Of a stretch of 43,050 bases of DNA, positions 37,545-43,050 are shown in pieces. A program made the translations under genes and the position numbers. The notes below the pieces were generated by a model. It had not been told where the DNA came from, did not search any database, and was given only the letters and a program-made list of their open reading frames with translations. Origin of the DNA: Bacteroidota bacterium (lineage in GTDB: Bacteria; Bacteroidota; Bacteroidia; Flavobacteriales; Flavobacteriaceae); contig JADFOK010000021.1 of the NCBI GenBank assembly GCA_022562895.1, positions 1 to 43,050 of the forward strand, given 5' to 3'. The stretch's first letter is position 1. Every line of letters begins with the position of its first letter.

Positions 37545-39197
37545 ATGAAAAATCTAATCCTCCTTCTTTTTAGTTGTTTTGTATTGCAAACAACGGCACA
37601 ATCGACAATAACTTCTGCCCAGTGGCAAGAAGATTTAAAATTCCTTCAGCAAACCATTCACAAAGATTATTCTTTCCTGTTCAAAAAAACAACTACTAAA
37701 GAATTTGATAAATCCGTTGAAGTTCTTTATAGCGATATTCCTAATTTACAGGAACATGAAATAATCATTGGATTGGCACGAATAGTTGCCTCATTTAAAT
37801 ATGGTCATACGTCATTAAGACTTGGTGGTATTGAGGGAACTTTTAGTCAATTGCCAATTAATTTATATCAATTTAATGATGGAGTATATGTTCAAGGTGT
37901 TCATAAAGAGTATGCAGATGCACTTGGCGCAAAAGTAATAGCTGTTGGGGATGTTCCGATAAAAGACGCTCTTAAGGCCATTTATCCTGTTGTTTCGGTT
38001 GAAAATGAACAATTTTTTAAAGCTTATGGTTTCTTTTACCTTGTGAGCCCTGAAGTATTGCATGCACAAGGAGTGATCCCTGAATTGTCAAAAAATGTTG
38101 CCCTGACCTTCGAAAAAGAGGGGAGTACCTTTACTCTTAATTTTAATGCTATGGAATATGGTGAAAGTATTCCAGCCGTTTATGGTTTTGTAAAACAAAA
38201 AGGAGATTGGCTGGATATTCGTGAACAAAATAAAACCCCACTGTATCTTAAACATCTTGAAAAGATCTATTATTACGAATACCTTCCTGAACATAAGACT
38301 GTTTATGTACGACAAAGTCAGATTCAGGATGACCCCGATGAAGATATTCCAGCATTTTATACCCGCGTTTTTGAATTTATTGAGCATAATGATGTAGAAA
38401 AATTAGTCATCGATGTTCGTTTAAATGGTGGCGGTAATAATTATAAGAATAAGGCCATTATTACACGAATCATTGAATCTAAAAAAATAAATAAAGTGGG
38501 GAGTTTATATGTGATCATTGGTAGGCGAACATTTTCAGCCTGCCAAAATCTGGTCAATGAATTAGATAATTATACCAATGCAATTTTTATTGGAGAACCC
38601 ACGGGTGAAAATGTAAATTTCTATGGAGATAATCGAAATGTAGAATTACCTAACAGTAAGATCCCTGTACGCCTGTCGTTTGCATGGTGGCAAGACAAAC
38701 CCCAATGGGAAAATGCACCCTGGACAGCTCCCCACATTGCTGTAGACATGAGTTTTGAGGACTATAGAACGAACCAGGACCCGGTACTAAACGCGGTATT
38801 ATTATCTTCCGATGATAATTTCATACTTGATCCCATGCAATTTATGACAGACCTATACATGGCTGGAGAAATGGAGAAGTTGGAGAAAGAAGCTGTTAGA
38901 ATGATCAACGACCCAAAATATCGCTTCTTTGATTTTGAGGGTGAATTGAACAATACCGGTTATAATCTATTGGGACGTAAACAGTATCAAGAAGCTATTG
39001 CTGTGTTTGGATTTGTAACACAATTATTTCCCGAATCGGCCAATGCCTGGGATAGTTTGGCTGAAGGATTTCTAAAAGCAGGGGATACTGAAAAGGCAAT
39101 TGAATTGTATAATAAAGCACTTTCTATGGATCCCAATGGTGCTACAGGAAGAAATGCAAGTGAGATGCTTCAAAGGATTGCTAAAGGGCACCATTGA
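37545..39197 (+). CDS. S41-family peptidase with C-terminal TPRs
   Basis: A 550-residue secreted protein with a signal peptide (about 1-19), a helical N-terminal part, and an S41 (tail-specific protease fold) catalytic domain. The nucleophile is probably S331 in RRTFSACQNLVNEL, with the oxyanion region DVRLNGGGNN (290-299) and 'IFIGEPTGENVNFYGD'. A PDZ domain is not obvious. Residues about 460-545 are TPR-like ('AIAVFGFVTQLFPESANAWDS', 'AIELYNKALSMDPNGA'). The 3' 160 bases are duplicated at 41884-42045. An AATCAATCAAA sits just before the ATG. Confidence 0.9.
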   Translation: MKNLILLLFSCFVLQTTAQSTITSAQWQEDLKFLQQTIHKDYSFLFKKTTTKEFDKSVEVLYSDIPNLQEHEIIIGLARIVASFKYGHTSLRLGGIEGTFSQLPINLYQFNDGVYVQGVHKEYADALGAKVIAVGDVPIKDALKAIYPVVSVENEQFFKAYGFFYLVSPEVLHAQGVIPELSKNVALTFEKEGSTFTLNFNAMEYGESIPAVYGFVKQKGDWLDIREQNKTPLYLKHLEKIYYYEYLPEHKTVYVRQSQIQDDPDEDIPAFYTRVFEFIEHNDVEKLVIDVRLNGGGNNYKNKAIITRIIESKKINKVGSLYVIIGRRTFSACQNLVNELDNYTNAIFIGEPTGENVNFYGDNRNVELPNSKIPVRLSFAWWQDKPQWENAPWTAPHIAVDMSFEDYRTNQDPVLNAVLLSSDDNFILDPMQFMTDLYMAGEMEKLEKEAVRMINDPKYRFFDFEGELNNTGYNLLGRKQYQEAIAVFGFVTQLFPESANAWDSLAEGFLKAGDTEKAIELYNKALSMDPNGATGRNASEMLQRIAKGHH

Positions 39198-39310
39198 TTT
39201 TTTCTAAATGATAAGCATTAATAAAATGTTATACAGTCCGGGTGTTAAGTAAAATTGAGGGAAGACTAATTAAAAATCTTCGATGATTTAGTACATTAAT
39301 AAAATCAAAA
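39035..39310. repeat. Duplicated segment, copy 1 (S41 3' end and intergenic)
   Basis: It matches 41883-42158 with a constant offset of 2848 bases and only six mismatches by eye. The last 104 bases (39207-39310), covering the intergenic region and the first bases of gene C's 3' end, are identical. No convincing hairpin terminator was found in it. Confidence 0.95.
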
Positions 39311-39970
39311 ACCACTTGGCATTGGTGCAGTACCAGATTCCAAGTCTCCCATATCAACAGAAATATCGGATTGTGATTTTGCTATAAACCCTTTTCGATA
39401 AATAATAACGTTCAAGTACATATCTACAGAAGTAGGCACCATATTACTACCTCCACCACTATCTGGGGCCATAAATTCGGAATTATTTATGAAAGCCCTC
39501 AAATACCAGGTGTTGGTAGCCGGATTGGGGTAGGCATAGATTTGGTATCCTTCAATATGTTCATTATTAATAAGGCTATGTACCATAATATTGGTATCAC
39601 CGACTCCGGCTTCAAGAAAATAATATCCCTGTATGGAAACAATATAATTTGCTGTAGAGATCTTAGTATCATAATCCTGGAGTCCGTCTTTGGAAAGATT
39701 ATTGAATTCGAACTGGGCATAATTTATAGGCCCGTATTTGCTAATATTAATGTCGTATTGTTTAACACTGTTAGCCGTTGTCAAGACCAATAGCTTAGAT
39801 CCTCGTATTGCCAGGTTGTTTCCCGGGTTCTCCAGGAACAAACTACCTTCTATAAGCACGTCACCAATTATATCTAAAGTGGCCAAAGGCGAGGTGTTAT
39901 TGATCCCCACCTGTGCATTAAGGAAATGAATATAAAACAAGATATTAAGTATAGTGTAAAATATTTTCAT
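39305..39970 (-). CDS. Small exported surface-type protein C (VGIN head)
   Basis: A 221-residue protein with a signal peptide (about 1-19), the head motif AQVGINNTSPLATLDIIGDV (19-38), a beta-rich body with 'GPINYAQFEFNNLS', 'TNTWYLRAF' and 'LNVIIYRKGF', and the C-terminal tail SGTAPMPSGF. The VGI(N/G)T head is common on Bacteroidota surface proteins; the body is unknown. It is the last gene of a three-gene row A-B-C spaced 11 bases apart. C' at 42153-42809 is a close relative, with roughly two thirds of residues identical. No type IX sorting domain. Confidence 0.8.
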   Translation of the reverse strand: MKIFYTILNILFYIHFLNAQVGINNTSPLATLDIIGDVLIEGSLFLENPGNNLAIRGSKLLVLTTANSVKQYDINISKYGPINYAQFEFNNLSKDGLQDYDTKISTANYIVSIQGYYFLEAGVGDTNIMVHSLINNEHIEGYQIYAYPNPATNTWYLRAFINNSEFMAPDSGGGSNMVPTSVDMYLNVIIYRKGFIAKSQSDISVDMGDLESGTAPMPSGF

Positions 39971-39981
39971 AAGTGAGGGAT

Positions 39982-40608
39982 TTAGTATAAAATAGGGATC
40001 GAAGAAGCCGTTCCTGTGTTGTTACCATTCAAATCGGTGGTAATGGGTGTTAAATGTCTATAAAATGATTTATCATAGACCACCAGAGTAACGTAATACT
40101 CCAAGGAGTCCCCAACATCCAGATCGAGATTTCTGTTTCGTATTTCCAAATGCCAGGTTCCACCACTGACAAAGGCATGTACTACAAAAACCCCAATTTG
40201 TTTCCTGTTGCCGTTTATAGTTCTTTTTTTAATGGCATCTCCCACATAGCGAAAATTGGATACGGCTATTATATACTTTGACGCATCGTATTGAAGATCA
40301 ACATCGGACAGATTATCCAAAGAAACATTAGTGAAATGATAATCTATCGTATTGATAGGAGCAACGGCTAATGTGCTTACATCCAAATCAGAAATTTCAC
40401 CTACCGGCAATGAGTTCGTAACCCGGGTAATAAGCTTAAAGTCTTCTTCAGTAGGTGTCACGATATTCAGTGTTCCTACAGAAAATCCAGTCTGAACAAG
40501 CACATCTCCCACAACATGTAAATCGGCAGCTGGTGTTGTTGTACCAATACCCACTTGGGCGTTCGCTAAGAGGGATAGAAATAAGAAAATGAGAGTGTAT
40601 TGTTTCAT
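39982..40608 (-). CDS. Small exported surface-type protein B (VGIG head)
   Basis: A 208-residue protein with a signal peptide (about 1-17), the head AQVGIGTTTPAADLHVVGDV, then a body sharing the pattern of A and C: 'INTIDYHFTNVSLDNLSDVDL', 'SGGTWHLEIRN', 'YYVTLVVYDKSF', and the tail TGTASSIPILY. The 'GTW' strand and the small-residue tail are shared across the row. It lies between A and C with 11-base spacers, so one transcript is likely. Its partial relative B' is at the window's right edge. Confidence 0.8.
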   Translation of the reverse strand: MKQYTLIFLFLSLLANAQVGIGTTTPAADLHVVGDVLVQTGFSVGTLNIVTPTEEDFKLITRVTNSLPVGEISDLDVSTLAVAPINTIDYHFTNVSLDNLSDVDLQYDASKYIIAVSNFRYVGDAIKKRTINGNRKQIGVFVVHAFVSGGTWHLEIRNRNLDLDVGDSLEYYVTLVVYDKSFYRHLTPITTDLNGNNTGTASSIPILY

Positions 40609-40619
40609 AGGGCTAGTAT

Positions 40620-41252
40620 TTAGTTAATTATTGGTGAAGAAGCCGAACCTGTAGTCCCGTCAGCCATGGGGATTTGTATGGTTCCAAATTGCTTGGAAAG
40701 GTCGTTAGAAAAGATCAATGTTGTAAGGATCCATATACCCACTTCACTGTTATTGGAATTAGCGGCCATAGGATAGTCTGCAATAATATGCCAGGTACCC
40801 CCATTTAGGAAGGTAGCGGTATAGGGTATAGTGGACATTTCATCTCTATTACCTCCATTACTTAATTGTAAATCAGCATTGTATACAGCAGAAATTACTA
40901 CTAGAGTGAAATTGGAAGCGTCAATGCCCGTGTCGAAATCTTTTATCCAGTCTGAATTTGGATTAACAACGATATACTCTTGTATATACCCCAAAGCTGC
41001 TCCGGATGGATTACTTACGTCGATCGACTTAATGCTGTTATTTGACTCCTGAAGCAAGAATGTAGAGGTCCCGGTGTCTAGTAGATCATTATAGTTCATC
41101 ACATCCATGGTCTGTGAAATTATCATATCGCCTCCAACTTCTAAGGTCTTTCTTGCATTTTTAGTATTAATACCAACCTGAGAAAATAAAGTAAAACTAC
41201 TATACAGAAAGAATGTAAAAATCAGGATGGTTTGGATATTATATGTTTTCAT
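40620..41252 (-). CDS. Small exported surface-type protein A (VGIN head)
   Basis: A 210-residue protein with a signal peptide (about 1-25), the head SQVGINTKNARKTLEVGGDM, and a body with 'YIVVNPNSDWIKDFDTGIDAS', 'GGTWHIIADYPM' and 'GIWILTTLIFS', ending TGSASSPIIN. It is the most diverged of the three. First gene of the minus-strand row, with a promoter-like TACATTTG 23 bases upstream and an inverted repeat further upstream. Confidence 0.78.
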   Translation of the reverse strand: MKTYNIQTILIFTFFLYSSFTLFSQVGINTKNARKTLEVGGDMIISQTMDVMNYNDLLDTGTSTFLLQESNNSIKSIDVSNPSGAALGYIQEYIVVNPNSDWIKDFDTGIDASNFTLVVISAVYNADLQLSNGGNRDEMSTIPYTATFLNGGTWHIIADYPMAANSNNSEVGIWILTTLIFSNDLSKQFGTIQIPMADGTTGSASSPIIN

Positions 41253-41274
41253 TATTAATTAATAAGGGGTACTA

Positions 41275-41282
41275 CAAATGTA
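41275..41282 (-). promoter_or_regulatory. Candidate -7 box for the A-B-C row
   Basis: On the minus strand it reads TACATTTG, an exact TAnnTTTG match 22 bases before the ATG of gene A. The -33 element is not clear. Confidence 0.45.
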
Positions 41283-41327
41283 AAATTAATAACGATAGGA
41301 ATTTGTTAAAGTATGAATTAGAGACTG

Positions 41328-41344
41328 TTTTATACCGTATAAAA
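41328..41344. promoter_or_regulatory. Perfect 8-bp dyad upstream of gene A
   Basis: TTTTATACCGTATAAAA: two perfect 8-base arms around a single C, about 76 bases upstream of gene A and about 60 bases upstream of its likely transcription start. It suits an activator or repressor site, though AT-rich palindromes arise easily here. Confidence 0.4.
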
Positions 41345-41883
41345 TATACGTTACATCGAAAAACTAGAGTTATGGTAATTTATTTGTAAGAATATGGTAG
41401 GAAAAATATTGTTTTTCTAAAATGCTTTATATCTCTAATTTCAATAAAAATCCACTATATTATCTTTATTTTTTAGTGTAAAAAACGTATCGTAAGAAAA
41501 CTGTTCATCAATTAAATTAAAGGATGTGAGTCAAAGAAAATTGCGATAGCAACAAATAATATATTAGTTGATTAATTCCTTATAGGCTAATCAAGATAAA
41601 CTCCTGAATAGTTTAAAAATTGAATAAAAGGTTCACATAACGTTTTTTAACGTTCTGTGGATTTATAAATATGGCATAGGGGGTCGGTTAATTGTCTCTC
41701 CCTGTGTCTATATTATCACTTACTAAATAGTAGTACTTTTACTTTTACAAGATGAAGAACAGCTCTTGTCCTTAGAACAACAACTGGATCTAGAAATATT
41801 GGAGCATGTTTCCCATAAAACATCCAGCGAGTTCATTACCATATATTATAACATCATTTAAAATTGATTTGTAAGTATTAGGA
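41345..41883. other. Gene-poor AT-rich spacer with a possible decayed coding piece
   Basis: No start-to-stop gene is seen. From 41727 to 41861 a plus-strand frame without ATG stays open, reading LLQDEEQLLSLEQQLDLEIL and then EHVSHKTSSEF, less AT-rich than its surroundings. It could be a decayed gene fragment, but I recognise no family. The rest holds only short repeats such as two AACGTT near 41640-41656. Confidence 0.4.
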
Positions 41884-42158
41884 TCGGCCAATGCCTGGGA
41901 TAGTTTGGCTGAAGGATTTCTAAAAGCAGGGGATAATGAAAAGGCAATTGAATTGTACAATAAAGCACTTTCTTTGGATCCCAATGGTGCTACAGGTAGA
42001 AATGCAAGCGAGATGCTTCAAAGGATTGCTAAAGGGCACCATTGATTTTTTCTTAATGATAAGCATTAATAAAATGTTATACAGTCCGGGTGTTAAGTAA
42101 AATTGAGGGAAGACTAATTAAAAATCTTCGATGATTTAGTACATTAATAAAATCAAAA
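41883..42158. repeat. Duplicated segment, copy 2
   Basis: Counterpart of 39035-39310, offset 2848, with about 98% identity by eye. Similarity stops abruptly at 41883 on the left, inside what was S41 coding sequence, and falls on the right as it enters gene C'. Confidence 0.95.
41884..42045 (+). pseudogene. 3' fragment of an S41-TPR gene
   Basis: Encodes the last 53 residues of an S41-TPR protein (SANAWDSLAEGFLKAG through IAKGHH) with the stop intact and no start; an in-frame TAA lies at 41872. Relative to 37545-39197 it has five base changes, of which three are silent and two replace residues (T to N, M to L). That bias suggests it came from a copy that was once functional. Confidence 0.85.
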
Positions 42159-42809
42159 CCCAGTTGGCAATGGTGCAGTACCAGAGTCTACAGCACCCAT
42201 ATCAACGTTGATTGGGGTTAGTGATTTGGCGATAAATCCTCTTCGATATATGATAATGTTCAGGATCATATCTATAGTAGTAACATCATAACCACTGCCC
42301 TGTCTCACCATAAACTCTGAATTATTTACAAAAGCCCTCATCCACCAGGTTTGAGTAGTTGTATTCTCGTAAGCATATATTTGATATCCTTCTATGTTGT
42401 AGTTGTAGATTAGACTATGTGGCATCACGCTGGTTTCACTAGGAGTTTCGTCATGGAAACGATATCCCTCAACGCATACAATATAATCAGCTGTTGAGAT
42501 CTTAGTATCATAATCATATAATCCATAGGTAGAAAGATCGTTAAATGAAAACTCGGCATAATTAATTGGGCCGTATTTACTAATGGTAATATCGTACTTC
42601 AATATTTCGTTGGCGGTAGAGCGTATCAATAATTTTGATCCACGTATTTGAATATTGTTTCCAGGGCTTTCCAAATATAAACTAGAATCCAGTTTTACAT
42701 CTCCAATTACCTCCAGGGTAGCTGAAGGAGTAGTAGTATTGATTCCCACCTGAGTAAAGCTAGATTCGAAACTTAAAACGATTATCAGAAAGATGTATAT
42801 GTTTTTCAT
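42153..42809 (-). CDS. Small exported surface-type protein C' (paralogue of C)
   Basis: A 218-residue protein. I take the start as ATG at 42809 (MKNIYIFLIIVLSFESSFTQ), which gives a proper signal peptide. A longer frame up to 42920 only runs through the upstream gene's end in another frame. It has the head TQVGINTTTPSATLEVIGDV, then 'SKYGPINYAEFSFNDLS', 'YDTKISTADYIV', 'QTWWMRAFVNNSEFM', 'NIIIYRRGFIAKS', and the tail SGTAPLPTGF. Clearly homologous to C over its whole length. It lies 10 bases after B'. Confidence 0.82.
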   Translation of the reverse strand: MKNIYIFLIIVLSFESSFTQVGINTTTPSATLEVIGDVKLDSSLYLESPGNNIQIRGSKLLIRSTANEILKYDITISKYGPINYAEFSFNDLSTYGLYDYDTKISTADYIVCVEGYRFHDETPSETSVMPHSLIYNYNIEGYQIYAYENTTTQTWWMRAFVNNSEFMVRQGSGYDVTTIDMILNIIIYRRGFIAKSLTPINVDMGAVDSGTAPLPTGF

Positions 42810-42819
42810 ATGTTCAAGT

Positions 42820-43050
42820 TTAATATAAGTCGGGAATGGAAGAGGCTGTGCCTGTGTTGGATCCTCCAAGATCTGTAATGATGGGAGGTAGATGTCTAAA
42901 ATAAGATTTGTCGTAGACAATTAGTGTGATATAGTAATCTATGGAATCGTCCGCGTCGAGATCAAGATCGATGTTTCTTATCTCCAAATGCCAGGTACCT
43001 CCACTTACGAACGTGCGTACTACAAAGTGCCCGATAGAGTAAGTATTCCC
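42820..43050 (-). CDS. Small exported surface-type protein B' (partial, cut by window edge)
   Basis: The C-terminal 76 residues are present, ending at TAA 42820-42822; the 5' part lies beyond 43050. Segments 'FVSGGTWHLEIRN', 'YYITLIVYDKSYFRHL' and 'NTGTASSIPDLY' match the end of protein B nearly residue for residue. It shows that the order B-C is repeated as B'-C'. Confidence 0.85.
   Translation of the reverse strand, partial: GNTYSIGHFVVRTFVSGGTWHLEIRNIDLDLDADDSIDYYITLIVYDKSYFRHLPPIITDLGGSNTGTASSIPDLY

Noticed and set aside
39738..39929. Plus-strand ORFs opposite genes A, B and C
   Set aside because: Shadows of the minus-strand genes, which have signal peptides and conserved motifs.
41790..41984. 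Minus-strand 64-codon ORF
   Set aside because: It is the antisense of the S41-TPR fragment, with no coding signs of its own.
42810..42920. 37-residue N-terminal extension of gene C' up to 42920
   Set aside because: It is the end of B' read in another frame; the signal peptide starts at ATG 42809.

Overview
The window is a low-GC chromosomal segment of a marine-type member of the Bacteroidota, almost certainly family Flavobacteriaceae. The grounds are the fused lpxC/fabZ gene, PorX (the response regulator of type IX secretion), a secreted protein with a type IX C-terminal sorting domain, many 'QVGI(N/G)T' surface-protein heads, and TAnnTTTG -7 promoter boxes with few Shine-Dalgarno sequences. 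No rRNA, tRNA, insertion sequence, prophage or CRISPR array was seen.

Region 1 (1-15,700) is mostly conserved core. It holds an AraC/TPR regulator, a small overlapping lipoprotein gene not listed among longer ORFs, a membrane protein, tsaE and porX. These are followed by an HD-domain phosphohydrolase and the lipid A block lpxD - lpxC/fabZ - lpxA - efp - lpxD-like, then sucD, fabG, a VWA-like membrane protein and a prohibitin-type SPFH protein, ending at a strong terminator. Between the lpxD-like gene and sucD lies a 22-codon stub that looks like a decayed NTF2/SnoaL-like gene.

Region 2 (15,700-29,400) is a mixed housekeeping and envelope region, largely on the minus strand. It has a sodium:solute symporter, a helix-hairpin-helix protein, an OmpA-like protein, a DUF2461 protein, a 1027-residue sortilin-like BNR-repeat protein, a LolA-like protein, an MscS channel with a DUF3817 protein, a VanX-like dipeptidase, a secreted protein, a DEAD-box helicase and a DUF1456 protein.

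Region 3 (29,400-30,285) looks empty to a normal gene caller. On the minus strand it encodes three tiny ORFs of 44, 28 and 28 codons. The two 28-codon ORFs are clear paralogues (20 of 28 residues identical, with many silent codon differences). The row ends at a bidirectional terminator, and the 44-codon gene is preceded directly by a 10-bp tandem repeat. I regard this as the best candidate for an undescribed element. Next to it is a probable remnant of a zinc-ribbon gene coupled to the penicillin acylase gene.

Region 4 (30,285-43,050) carries a penicillin acylase, an MDR oxidoreductase, a thioredoxin-fold secreted protein, a stomatin-like protein, a type IX-secreted BNR protein and an S41 peptidase with TPRs. 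It ends with a minus-strand array of small exported paralogues, here called A (210 aa), B (208 aa) and C (221 aa). A second copy, B' (cut by the window edge) and C', follows. It is preceded by a duplicated 3' end of the S41 gene and an intergenic stretch about 98% identical to the first copy, although C and C' themselves have diverged much more. This is a locally duplicated surface-protein cassette.
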